DNA from: GCA-2746365 sp963711255
GTDB lineage: Bacteria; Pseudomonadota; Gammaproteobacteria; SZUA-229
DNA: 64,000 nt
Assembly: GCA_963711255.1 (NCBI GenBank)
Contig: CAVQDO010000021.1
Location: 1-64,000 of the forward strand
Direction of reading: 5' to 3'
Position 1 is the stretch's first letter, and the number at the start of each line of letters is the position of its first letter. This document shows, one piece after another, positions 8,765 to 17,787 of the stretch. Position numbers and translations under genes: made by a program. Under the pieces are notes generated by a model that ran no database searches, had not been told where the DNA came from, and was given only the letters and a program-made list of their open reading frames with translations.

Positions 8765-10690
8765 CTAATGGCATGAGACTCCACCAGCAGCGAAACCAAC
8801 AGGCTTGTTTTTAAAATCATGTGTATTCATTTTCTTCAGCAACAATACAAATTCAGCTGAGGTTACTGGCTTGCTTATATAGTAACCCTGTATAAATTTA
8901 CATTGAGCTTCCAGTAAAAATTCCAGCTGCCCTCTTGTTTCCACACCTTCTGAAACTACCGATAATCCAAGACTATTCGCCATAGCAATGACAGCCTTGA
9001 CCAGCTTTGCATCCTGTTCACTTGTTAATACATTATCAATATAACTGCGATCAATCTTGATTGAGTCGAAATTGTAACGCTGTAAATAAGAAAGAGAGGC
9101 ATATCCTGTACCAAAATCATCGATCAGAAGTTTAACGCCCATTTTTTCGAGCTGTCTCATCATTTTGACTGAGTCACTGGTTTCTTCCAGCAAAATACCC
9201 TCAGTTAATTCTAACTGGATGGCTTCAGCCGGTAAGTTGTTCTTCGCTAATGCCTGTTTAACGGTTTCAACCAGTAAAGAGTCAGACTGAAACTGGCGCG
9301 CTGATACATTCACTGTTATACATATTTTTTCCCAGCCTGAATCACGCCATTCTCTCACCTGCTGACAGGCCTGGTGTATTACCCAGTCACCTATCGGTAA
9401 AATCAGACCGGCATCTTCCGCTATGGGAATAAAATAATCGGGCGTAATCATACCCAGCTCATGACAGTCCCATCGAAGTAAGGCCTCAGCCTTGACGATC
9501 TCACCACTTTTTGAATCAACAATCGGCTGATAAGCAATCGATAACTCATCCCGTTCTAGTGCATGCCTGAGTTCTGACTCGACGTTCATCCGCAATTTAG
9601 CTTTAACCGTCATTTCAGGCGAATAAAAACAATAGGTATTTTTACCTTCATGCTTGGAACGATACATCGCAGCATCAGCGTGCCGCATCAGTTGATTACT
9701 GTCTTCCCCATCTTTCGGATAAACAGCAAAACCAAGACTAGGAGTAATACTCAACTCCTGTCCTTCAATAACAAACGGGCGAGAAAAGCATTTGAGTATT
9801 CGTTCAGCAACATGCCTGACACCAGTTTCTTGCTGTGAGCCATTGGAATTATCAGGATCATCAAGAATCAATAAAAACTCATCACCGCCTAAACGGGCAA
9901 CGGTATCACTGCCCCTGGCGCATTGTGAAAGCCGGTTAGCCGCTTCCCGCAGTAAATCATCACCAGCAGCATGACCGAAGGTATCATTTACATACTTGAA
10001 GTTATCAAGGTCAAGGAAGGCCAGAGAGGGTTTTAATTTATGCCGTTTTGCCTTAACCAGCGTCTGATTCAAGCGGTCTTCAGCCAGGCTGCGATTTGGC
10101 AGGCCAGTTAACGCATCATAACTGGCCTGCTTTTGTAGTTTATCTTCTGCAAGCAACCTTTCTTCAATTTCTTTTGTTAGTTTCTCGTTGGTCAGCTTTA
10201 ACTCGGATGTTCTATGTTTAATCTGTTTTTCCAGGCTGATCTGAGCTGAACGTAAAAATTCTGCTGCCTGTTTTTGCATCAGCTGGTTGCTGAGACGGGC
10301 CCACAGCACATCGAAATCGACCGGCTTGGTAACGTAATCGTTTGCTCCAAAGTCAAGCGCCCTTACTATTTCCCTTGAGTCTCCCTGTGAAGTCACAATA
10401 ACAATGGGTAGTTGCAGCTTGGTATATAAATTACGCAGCGACTTCAGCACAGACATTCCATCCATGCCCGGCATAACAATATCCAGCAAGACAAGATCAG
10501 GCACAGAATTTTTAACCGATTCCAGTGCTTCATAGCCGTCACTGGCTTCCGTTACCTGGATATTGCCTATCTCAAGAATTTCTCTTATTGCACAGCGAAA
10601 GACCTTACTGTCGTCAACAATTAGTACGTTTAATATTTTCCCAGAAGAAATAATTTCCTGAATTTCTGGTTCGTAGTTCATATCAAGCAT
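8765..10690 (-). CDS. Receiver-GGDEF-EAL c-di-GMP signalling protein
   Basis: Residues 16-130 are a complete receiver (VDDSKVF, phosphorylatable Asp in LLDIVMPG, Lys in TKPVD). A coiled coil leads to a GGDEF domain (about 185-350) with intact ARLGGDEFLL and an RGSD I-site five residues before it. The EAL domain (about 370-620) has EALLRW, the metal-binding DDFGTGYASLSYL and KIDRSYI. Both cyclase and phosphodiesterase sites look intact, so net activity cannot be read from sequence; phosphorylation probably biases it. The start could instead be the ATG three codons in (10681), better spaced from CAGGG. It follows the GxxExxY gene by 66 bases and probably shares its FliA promoter at 11284-11310. 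Confidence 0.92.
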   Translation of the reverse strand: MLDMNYEPEIQEIISSGKILNVLIVDDSKVFRCAIREILEIGNIQVTEASDGYEALESVKNSVPDLVLLDIVMPGMDGMSVLKSLRNLYTKLQLPIVIVTSQGDSREIVRALDFGANDYVTKPVDFDVLWARLSNQLMQKQAAEFLRSAQISLEKQIKHRTSELKLTNEKLTKEIEERLLAEDKLQKQASYDALTGLPNRSLAEDRLNQTLVKAKRHKLKPSLAFLDLDNFKYVNDTFGHAAGDDLLREAANRLSQCARGSDTVARLGGDEFLLILDDPDNSNGSQQETGVRHVAERILKCFSRPFVIEGQELSITPSLGFAVYPKDGEDSNQLMRHADAAMYRSKHEGKNTYCFYSPEMTVKAKLRMNVESELRHALERDELSIAYQPIVDSKSGEIVKAEALLRWDCHELGMITPDYFIPIAEDAGLILPIGDWVIHQACQQVREWRDSGWEKICITVNVSARQFQSDSLLVETVKQALAKNNLPAEAIQLELTEGILLEETSDSVKMMRQLEKMGVKLLIDDFGTGYASLSYLQRYNFDSIKIDRSYIDNVLTSEQDAKLVKAVIAMANSLGLSVVSEGVETRGQLEFLLEAQCKFIQGYYISKPVTSAEFVLLLKKMNTHDFKNKPVGFAAGGVSCH

Positions 10691-10756
10691 CCCTGGAAGA
10701 TCACGCTTTGTTTACGTTTAGAAATAACATCTTTAACATTCAGCTGTAGCATTGTT

Positions 10757-11206
10757 TTAGTGCGAGACCACATTTTGAAATACTTTTTTCGTATTGACGA
10801 CTGGTGTACCTTCGCCAAAATTGATCAGTAAGCCCATAATGTGGCCATTATTTTCCACATCAAACATAATTCGTTTTTTATAGTGATTAATGATTGAATC
10901 TTCTACAAGACACTCAATAACTAAAACACTGTTCACAATGATAATTTCTCTGCGTATTTCATCATTATTAAACAGGCTTAATTTTGATGCTTTAGATTCC
11001 AGGCAAAAACCCTTTCTTGCCAGGCTGTTTAATAATTTTAATTGATATAATGATTTCGGCAGACCGGGCATCATATTTTTATAAACCTGATCAGCTGAAT
11101 TGATGACGCTGGTACATAACTCATTCAAATCTTCCGTGTTATCGGTATAGTGATAACTTTCTGCGTAGTTTCTTTCGGCAATGTTTTCATTAACCAGACT
11201 TTTCAT
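10757..11206 (-). CDS. GxxExxY-family (PD-(D/E)XK fold) protein with degenerate active site
   Basis: 149 residues. The central and C-terminal parts follow the GxxExxY family: MPGLPKSLYQLKLLNSLARKGF aligns with the family's GPGLLExxY block, VLVIECLV with its VELK strand, and GLLINFG with the hallmark GLLINFG. However the name-giving Glu is Lys (GLPKSLY) and the strand Lys of the nuclease site is absent, so a nuclease activity is unlikely. The N-terminal 30 residues are extra. It is the first gene behind a strong FliA promoter and is followed by the receiver-GGDEF-EAL gene, so a motility-linked binding role is inferred. The family assignment is from motifs only. Confidence 0.65.
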   Translation of the reverse strand: MKSLVNENIAERNYAESYHYTDNTEDLNELCTSVINSADQVYKNMMPGLPKSLYQLKLLNSLARKGFCLESKASKLSLFNNDEIRREIIIVNSVLVIECLVEDSIINHYKKRIMFDVENNGHIMGLLINFGEGTPVVNTKKVFQNVVSH

Positions 11207-11283
11207 GTTATATCCTGAGTCGTTATTGTAGTTTTTTCTTTTAGATAGCCGGTGTTACCTGAACAAGTGAAGTTTAAAATCGA

Positions 11284-11310
11284 CTATCGACCTGTTAAAA
11301 AGTAACTTTA
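11284..11310 (-). promoter_or_regulatory. FliA (sigma28) promoter of the GxxExxY / GGDEF-EAL operon
   Basis: Minus strand TAAAGTTA, 11 bases, GTCGATAG (7/8 and 6/8 matches to TAAAGTTT-N11-GCCGATAA). Predicted start about 70 bases before the ATG at 11206. Confidence 0.78.
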
Positions 11311-11587
11311 GCCAATGACAAATAACTGCCACTGATTACCTTGAAGCAACATTCATGCCAGCAACTAGCTAATTCAGGGCGCAATTGAAAAACTCGATCT
11401 CAGGAAGGCAATGAAAACAATTCAAGTTATTGAATATATTAAATTAAATACGAATAAAGCCAAGTAAAACGGAATGCAGAAATGAATCAATAGCAGGAAG
11501 CTATTAACAGAATATAATGCTGTGACAAAAAACCGCTTTATTAAATTTTAACTAGATTTAGCCAGAAAAAGGCAGCTAAATAGTTAT
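11311..11587. other. Intergenic region, nothing else recognised
   Basis: AT-rich stretch between the FliA promoter at 11284-11310 and the stop of the leftward receiver-HPt gene at 11588. Together with 11207-11283 it makes a 381-base gap. No further gene or hairpin terminator is evident. Confidence 0.4.
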
Positions 11588-12418
11588 TTATGAATGCTCG
11601 GAGGACTGGCTGAGGACATCTTTTAATGCCTTTTCAACGTCCAGGTAACTACTGAACACCTGGTCAACCAGTGAGTTGATAATCGCGCCCTGCTCGCAGC
11701 TAAGCTCAACTTCCTTGCACAGTGCTGAAAATTTTCTTGCCCCGACATTGATACTGGACGATTTCAATGCATGTGAGATTTCCCTGATGGTATCTATATC
11801 AGCATTTTGTGACGCAAGCTTCAAATCAGACAAAAGCCTTGAAGACTGATCAAGGTATATAGTGAGCAGTTTGTCAGCCAGGCTCAAGTTACCTTTTTTC
11901 TGTCTCGTTTTAAGTTGATTGATCACCGAATAATCCAGTACCTCGAAATCAACCTGGGGGACATCCATCAACTCATCCAGATCGGCAACATCAGCTGCAT
12001 CAGTCTGCTCTGGCAACCACTTACTCAGCATCATTTGCAAAGTTTTCATACTAAAGGGTTTACTCAAAAAGTCGTCCATACCACTATCAAAGCATCGATC
12101 TTTAGCTCCTGTTATGGCATGCGCGGTGAGTGCAATAATCGGCCTTGATGACCGCTTTTCCTGTTCATCCTGCTGGCGAATTATTTCAGTGGCAGAAAAA
12201 CCGTTCATTACCGGCATTTCACAATCCATTAATATGAGTGCATGTTTCTCGATATCAAAAGCATCAATTGCCTGCTGACCATTATGAACAACGTCAACAT
12301 CGTAACCCAGCTCTTCAAGCATATCGATTGCCACTTCACAATTAACGACATTATCTTCAACCAGCAGTATTTTTTTCTGTTTCACAGATTGAACACACAC
12401 TTCTGTTTCTCCATTCAT
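11588..12418 (-). CDS. Stand-alone receiver-HPt phosphorelay protein
   Basis: Residues 12-135 are a receiver of the hybrid-kinase type (LVEDNVVN, acceptor Asp in LMDCEMPVMNG, Lys in LSKPFS). The C-terminal half is an HPt domain with the phosphotransfer His in SHALKSSSINVGA. The kinase core is missing, so it looks like the tail of a BarA-type kinase encoded separately. Its receiver closely resembles that of the hybrid kinase at 60.4-62.4 kb (same NVVN/NEIN start, DMLE-LG, MDCxMPV, GMDDF, KPF), which itself lacks an HPt domain; that kinase is a natural partner. An HPt protein feeding HsbR-type receivers is known from Pseudomonas (HptB), so this gene may link kinases to the neighbouring operon; inferred only. 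Confidence 0.85.
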   Translation of the reverse strand: MNGETEVCVQSVKQKKILLVEDNVVNCEVAIDMLEELGYDVDVVHNGQQAIDAFDIEKHALILMDCEMPVMNGFSATEIIRQQDEQEKRSSRPIIALTAHAITGAKDRCFDSGMDDFLSKPFSMKTLQMMLSKWLPEQTDAADVADLDELMDVPQVDFEVLDYSVINQLKTRQKKGNLSLADKLLTIYLDQSSRLLSDLKLASQNADIDTIREISHALKSSSINVGARKFSALCKEVELSCEQGAIINSLVDQVFSSYLDVEKALKDVLSQSSEHS

Positions 12419-12777
12419 ATCGGACTCAAGATTACCGGCTTATTATCAGGAAAAACATTCCCGGAAAACAAAAAAACAACTCAATACTAATCCATGTACA
12501 ACACTTCGCTATGATATAACTGCATTGATATAACTGCATTAAAACTGGCTCACTAGCGTTACCCTTCCCCAGGGTATCTGGATAACTGACGGCAAACTGT
12601 AACACATTGATTTATTATTTTAACGTTATTTAATAGATTAATAAGCAATTTGTTTTTCATACACTTCAGTAATAATATTGAGCAAACCCTTACCCGGTAT
12701 AAGCCATACAAATTGAACAGTGTTATCGCTACAGCACACAGCATTATTGCTTGCTATTTCAAAGCAGTCATAAGCAT
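12419..12777. other. Divergent intergenic region with a 14-bp tandem repeat
   Basis: Separates the leftward receiver-HPt gene from the rightward degenerate GGDEF gene. GATATAACTGCATT occurs twice in direct tandem at 12513-12526 and 12527-12540, about 100 bases upstream of the receiver-HPt start. No clear promoter for the receiver-HPt gene was found. Confidence 0.5.
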
Positions 12778-12804
12778 TAAAGAATTGCCTGTTTCCGCCG
12801 ACAT
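12778..12804 (+). promoter_or_regulatory. FliA (sigma28) promoter of the degenerate GGDEF gene
   Basis: TAAAGAAT, 11 bases, GCCGACAT (6/8 and 6/8). Predicted start near 12811. Confidence 0.6.
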
Positions 12805-12923
12805 TTATTCTGTCATGTCAATTTACTGTACACGTAGATTGACCTTTTAGATTGACCTTTAATCAACTCAGCAAGCCGCTAGTGACCCGTAAAGCTGGTG
12901 CTGAGTCTATAGCAGGACACAAA

Positions 12924-13526
12924 ATGCAGCATTTGCCCACATATATTCAAGACATACCAATTGCTATCTCTGATGTAGTCGAGAGTTCAGAACAACCGAT
13001 AATAACTGATAAGCTGAATCATGAAAAATTAAACCAGGTAACCGGCAAAGAGTCTCTACGGCAGAAAATAACTGAAGAAGTAAAACAGTCAAAACAGGCT
13101 AATAAAAAATTCACTATTTTATTTCTAAACTTCGACCGCTACCGGGACAGCATCTGCCGCTTTAATGGCAGCACGGAACATAAGAACAGTGATGAAGCAG
13201 TAAATATCATAGCCAGGCGGTTGCAGCAGTGCAGCAGAGATTGTGACCTTATCTGCCGCTGTGACAACAATGAGTTCATCTTTCTGTTACCCGAGATTTG
13301 CAATGAAAATGAAATAAATACTATTGTCCAGATGATATACCACCATCTGCGTGAACCGCTATTTATACAAAATAGAAAACAGCCTGAAGTCACCAGCAGT
13401 ATCGGCATTAGTGTCTATCCCGATAATGGCAATAATACAAATATTCTGCTGCAAAATGCCTGCCTGGCAATGCACCAGGCAAAAAAAGATGGTGGCAATA
13501 CACATTGCTATTATACCGGGGACTAA
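12924..13526 (+). CDS. Degenerate GGDEF-domain protein
   Basis: About 200 residues. The GGDEF fold is recognisable from FTILFLNFDRYRD, the late strand SSIGISVYPDNG and the final MHQAKKDGGNTHCYY, but the signature loop reads ICRCDNNEFIFLLPE, so both glycines of GGDEF are lost, and the substrate-binding NDxxGHxxGD block is replaced. Cyclase activity is very unlikely; it may bind nucleotide or another GGDEF protein. The ATG at 12924 is preferred because AGGA lies six bases upstream; a TTG at 12852 would add 24 residues and lacks a ribosome site. A FliA promoter match lies upstream at 12778-12804. Confidence 0.8.
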   Translation: MQHLPTYIQDIPIAISDVVESSEQPIITDKLNHEKLNQVTGKESLRQKITEEVKQSKQANKKFTILFLNFDRYRDSICRFNGSTEHKNSDEAVNIIARRLQQCSRDCDLICRCDNNEFIFLLPEICNENEINTIVQMIYHHLREPLFIQNRKQPEVTSSIGISVYPDNGNNTNILLQNACLAMHQAKKDGGNTHCYYTGD

Positions 13527-13832
13527 GCCGATAACAGAATTTCACTGATAACCTCATAAAAACCGGTACTTACAGTTAGTACGCATATGCAGGAGAGGAA
13601 AAATCGCAGGACTGCATCTTAATGAACCTTATCAAGGTATTGCTTAAAAACGGAAGTTAGCGATAGCTGCAACAGAAAAACCCCTGATTCTGCAGCAATA
13701 CAACCGCCAGAGCAGAATACCTTATAATACCTGCTTTACATTTGAGTATCAGCGGATTCTGTGTAGAATTGAGCAGGTAGCCTCAAACACCATTTACCGT
13801 GTATACACTCTATTCATTCTGAAGGAATTAAC
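13527..13832. other. Intergenic region upstream of hybrid kinase
   Basis: Holds the promoter of the hybrid kinase gene by position. I see no sigma28 or sigma54 match and no hairpin terminator for the preceding gene. Confidence 0.4.
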
Positions 13833-16295
13833 GTGCAGCAACAATTCACTTCCGCAAGAAAGCCTAACATTCTAATCATTGATGACGATGCCACCATACG
13901 TCTATTGATGAGAGATACACTTACCGATGAAGCTTACACCATCAACGAAGTTGATAATGGTATAGAAGCACTTGATAGCATCGAACAACATCAGCCTGAT
14001 CTAATATTACTGGATGTAAACATGCCTGGCATAAATGGATTTGATGTCTGCAAAAAAGTCAGAGAGTTATATGGAGATACTGATATCTCCATTGTCATGG
14101 TAACCGGGCTTGACGATTCTGCTTCGATTGAAAAAGCATTCAGCCTGGGCGCTACCGACTTCATTAACAAACCAATAAACTGGGATACCTTCCCCTATCG
14201 TATTCAGTACCTGATTAAAGCACGCAATGCAATCATAGAAACAAAGCACAAGAAGAAACATCTTCAACATATTGAAAATGTGTCCCGTATTATTACCCAA
14301 AATAAAACCTATAACGTCATAATGCGTGAAACACTAACCGCAGTTGTTAACATCTTTTCTGCAGACCGTGCCTTCATTATAAAACCAGAAGTAACTGCTA
14401 ACGATTTCCTGGTTATTGATTCTGAAGTGACTACAGAAGGCACACAACGTATAAAGGACACGCCTGACACAATAACTAACACATTAGGCAGCCACCTGTT
14501 CCAACGTGCCGAGCATTCTGAATACCCGATACTAACTCACTATATAGCTAACAACCCGGCGCCTTCATACGACCCGGAGTTAAAACAGCAAATGATCAAA
14601 TCTCTACATCTGCAGGGAAACCAGATCTGGTATCTTGTTATACAGCAGCGAGGCAGAGCCCTGAACTGGTCATTTCTCGATGAAGAGACTTTCTACAAAA
14701 TTTGTTTGCGCCTGACAGGCATCTTATCGCGCTACCTGTTAACAGAAAAACTGCACCAGAGTGAGCGACTGCTAAAACAGGCCCAGGAAATTGGTCACCT
14801 TGGCAACTGGAACTGGAACATTAAAACCAATGTTCTCACCTGGTCTGAAGAAATTTACAAAATTTATGGTCACAATGCAGAACGCTGGAAACCGGACTGT
14901 GATAAATTTTATGAAGTGAAATTTGAAGAAGATAAACAACGCCAGAAACTTTTCAAAAGCATACTTGATAATACCTGCAAATCGTACCAGATAGACCATC
15001 GCATTGTCACATCGTCTCATAATACATGCTGGGTACGTGAACAATGTGTCGGTAAATATAATGACATCGGACAATTAGTCGAACTCAATGGCATTGTGCA
15101 GGACATAACCGATTCCCATATTAAAAAGGAACAGGAAGTTCACAATAATAAAATGGATGCTATCGGGCAACTTACCAGTGGCGTTGCCCATGACTTTGGC
15201 AATCTAATGACTGTCGCTAAAGGTAACCTGGATCTGCTAAAAGAATCCATTCTGGATAATCGCCAGTTTAGTAATGACGACTTTGAACTCATTGAAGATG
15301 CGCACTCAGCTGTTCAAGATGGTGTAGAACTAACAAAACAGCTACTTGCATTCTCTCGCAAAAGATCTATTGCACCCATTCCGGTTAATATTGAAAAAAC
15401 CGTAACCAAGTTTAAAAAGTTGTTAAAAAACACAGTTGGCGAAAATATAAAGCTATCAATTAATATACAACATGATCTTGCCTGCATCCTGGTTGACCCT
15501 GCACAATTTGAAAGCGCACTGCTTAACATCGTTATCAACGCAAGAAATGCCATGACTAATGGCGGCAATCTTGTCATTAATGCAGAAGTCATGGCGACCA
15601 AACGCTCGAATGAAATCATTCGCAATGCTGACAATGTCCTTGGCAGTCAATGCATATGTATCTACATCAAAGATGATGGTGTTGGTATGAACAGCAGCGT
15701 ACTGGAACATGCTATCGAACCTTTTTATACTACCAGCAAAACTTCCGGAACCGGCCTCGGCCTGAGTATGGTTTATGGTTTTATCAAGCAGTCTGGTGGT
15801 GAATTATTAATACACAGTAAAGAAAATAAAGGCACAACAATATACTTGCAGTTCCCGGTATACGAGGATCTTGTAGTAGAAGAGGAAGCAGAAGCGAAAG
15901 CCACTGCTCTTCCCGATATGGAAGCTACGATACTTATTGTCGAAGACCAGCCTACGGTTCGCCAGTTCGCCGTTCGTTGCCTTGATATTCCCGGCATCAA
16001 AGTTTTGCAGGCCGAAGATGCGGCCAACGCCAGGAAATTATTAAACTCAAATAAAAATATTGATCTTCTGTTCACCGATGTATTAATGCCCGGCGACATG
16101 AATGGCCACGAGCTTGCAGGCTGGGCCAGTGAAAAATACCCTGAATTAAAAATTCTTCTAACTACTGCCATGGAAAACAAACCCAGCAGTAAACAGCCGG
16201 TCAGAAATCATAGCTTTCAAATGCTTGCAAAACCCTACAATAAATTCGAGCTCACCGAAAGCATTAGCAAATCGCTGAAACAGGACAGATTATAA
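13833..16295 (+). CDS. Cytoplasmic hybrid sensor kinase: receiver / GAF-like / PAS / HisKA / HATPase / receiver
   Basis: 820 residues, GTG start with GAAGGA eight bases upstream. An N-terminal receiver (about 8-125; IDDDATI, LLDVNMPG, NKPINW) is followed by a GAF-like region (about 145-300), a PAS domain (about 320-430; IGHLGNWNWNI, closing with GIVQDITD), a HisKA box with the phosphorylated His in GVAHDFGNLMT, an ATPase domain (NIVINARNAM, DDGVGMN, GTGLGLSMVYGF) and a C-terminal receiver (IVEDQPTVRQF, FTDVLMPGDMNG, LAKPYNK). No membrane segment is present, so it senses an intracellular or relayed signal. It precedes the FleQ-like gene on the same strand by about 295 bases. The signal and the downstream partner are unknown. 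Confidence 0.9.
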   Translation: MQQQFTSARKPNILIIDDDATIRLLMRDTLTDEAYTINEVDNGIEALDSIEQHQPDLILLDVNMPGINGFDVCKKVRELYGDTDISIVMVTGLDDSASIEKAFSLGATDFINKPINWDTFPYRIQYLIKARNAIIETKHKKKHLQHIENVSRIITQNKTYNVIMRETLTAVVNIFSADRAFIIKPEVTANDFLVIDSEVTTEGTQRIKDTPDTITNTLGSHLFQRAEHSEYPILTHYIANNPAPSYDPELKQQMIKSLHLQGNQIWYLVIQQRGRALNWSFLDEETFYKICLRLTGILSRYLLTEKLHQSERLLKQAQEIGHLGNWNWNIKTNVLTWSEEIYKIYGHNAERWKPDCDKFYEVKFEEDKQRQKLFKSILDNTCKSYQIDHRIVTSSHNTCWVREQCVGKYNDIGQLVELNGIVQDITDSHIKKEQEVHNNKMDAIGQLTSGVAHDFGNLMTVAKGNLDLLKESILDNRQFSNDDFELIEDAHSAVQDGVELTKQLLAFSRKRSIAPIPVNIEKTVTKFKKLLKNTVGENIKLSINIQHDLACILVDPAQFESALLNIVINARNAMTNGGNLVINAEVMATKRSNEIIRNADNVLGSQCICIYIKDDGVGMNSSVLEHAIEPFYTTSKTSGTGLGLSMVYGFIKQSGGELLIHSKENKGTTIYLQFPVYEDLVVEEEAEAKATALPDMEATILIVEDQPTVRQFAVRCLDIPGIKVLQAEDAANARKLLNSNKNIDLLFTDVLMPGDMNGHELAGWASEKYPELKILLTTAMENKPSSKQPVRNHSFQMLAKPYNKFELTESISKSLKQDRL

Positions 16296-16590
16296 TAAAG
16301 CATTATAGTAAGCGCTTACGCAGACCACTTTTTACCAGTTTCATTTTTAAAGTCCACTTGTTGCATTCTGCATTCCATTCATATCACATTACATATCTTT
16401 ACAATAAACAGGTTTTATCATCGCCATTTTTTTGTCATTCAAGCTATTATTAATTTCAGAAAGCCGTCACATAGAAAATCATTAGCAATCTCAACAATTG
16501 AATTATTGATTAAGTTATGTAAAGAAATGTAAATGTAAAAAAATTGCCAGTTAGCTGTATTTAAAAGTGATCACACTCGAGGTTATTACC

Positions 16591-17700
16591 GTGAACGAAA
16601 CTGACAAAATTAACAAACACAAATCTGTCACAAAACATAACAAAACACACAATTTGATTGGCAACACCCAGTCAATGAAAAAAGTACAACAGGAAATTGC
16701 CCAGGTAGCGAATACCAGTGCCAACGTATTAATTCTTGGCGAATCGGGTACCGGCAAAGAGGTTGTAGCCAGAAGCATCCACAATATTTCAGATCGCCAG
16801 CATAAAAATTTCGTTCCGGTTAACTGTGGTGCCATTCCCCCTGACCTGCTTGAATCAGAACTCTTTGGCCATGAGAAAGGCGCTTTTACCGGCGCTATTA
16901 CCTCACGTGCAGGGCGATTTACAATGGCAGAAGGCGGCACCCTGTTTCTTGATGAAATAGGTGAAATGACCATGGCCATGCAGGTCAAACTGCTGCGGGT
17001 ACTTGAAGAACGCGTTTTTGAACGCGTCGGCGGTAATGAGACCATAGAGGCTAATGTAAGAATTATTGCCGCAACCAATCGTAAGCTCGAAGAAATGGTG
17101 CAACAGGGGGAATTTCGTGAAGACCTGTATTTCAGGCTGGATGTATTCCCTATAAAGTTGCCGGCATTACAGCACAGAATTAAAGATCTACCCTTACTGG
17201 TGAAAGAACTTAGCTCAAGACTTGAAAAGTCAAATGGCAACACGGTACGATTTACCCAAAACGCTATTATCACCATGTCTAAATATGAGTGGCCGGGTAA
17301 TGTTCGCGAACTTGCCAACCTGATTGAAAGAATGTCTATTAAACACCCGCACGGTGTTGTCGAAGAATATGATTTGCCAGGCAGGATAAAAGTTAATGCC
17401 TCAGATGAAAACAAAGGCCTTGAATTAAAGGACCTTGCCGAAACCGGCAGTCAGCACCAGCAGGCACCACTGGTTGTTATGGATACTGCTCAGGTTAATT
17501 TTCCAGCAGAGGATTTTGACCTTAAGTCTTATATATCGAATCTTGAGGTAAAAATTATTCAGAACGCACTGGATAGTACCGGTGGCGTTATAGCTCATGC
17601 AGCGAAATCACTGGGGCTAAGACGTACGACACTTGCAGAAAAAATGCGCAAATACCATATTGAACGGGATGCTGACCACTCAAATTTTAGTGTGTGTTAA
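16591..17700 (+). CDS. FleQ-like sigma54 activator lacking the N-terminal receiver-like domain
   Basis: AAA+ sigma54 activator: Walker A GESGTGKE at residues 50-57, GAFTGA sigma54 contact loop, Walker B GGTLFLDEIG, arginine-finger region FREDLYFRLDVFPI. The C-terminal Fis-type helix-turn-helix (HAAKSLGLRRTTLAEKMRKY) is closest to FleQ, the master activator of flagellar operons, which should act at the sigma54 promoters at fliL, fliK, fleS and flgB. Only about 20 residues precede the AAA+ domain, where FleQ has a receiver-like domain of about 140. The GTG at 16591 is preferred (CGAGG eight bases upstream) over the GTG at 16567. The LFRS segment that contacts c-di-GMP in FleQ is not conserved (KTHN at that place). 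It converges with the motB-type gene. Confidence 0.85.
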   Translation: MNETDKINKHKSVTKHNKTHNLIGNTQSMKKVQQEIAQVANTSANVLILGESGTGKEVVARSIHNISDRQHKNFVPVNCGAIPPDLLESELFGHEKGAFTGAITSRAGRFTMAEGGTLFLDEIGEMTMAMQVKLLRVLEERVFERVGGNETIEANVRIIAATNRKLEEMVQQGEFREDLYFRLDVFPIKLPALQHRIKDLPLLVKELSSRLEKSNGNTVRFTQNAIITMSKYEWPGNVRELANLIERMSIKHPHGVVEEYDLPGRIKVNASDENKGLELKDLAETGSQHQQAPLVVMDTAQVNFPAEDFDLKSYISNLEVKIIQNALDSTGGVIAHAAKSLGLRRTTLAEKMRKYHIERDADHSNFSVC

Positions 17701-17787
17701 AACCGATAAATCATTCACAGGTTTTAACAGGATCAAAAAACTACAATACGAGTGTTACCGCCAGGATTTTATAATTAGCAGTGAATA

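Noticed and set aside
16308..16319. GTAAGCGCTTAC palindrome after the hybrid kinase gene
   Set aside because: No loop and no adjacent T run, so not a convincing terminator; no known operator recognised.
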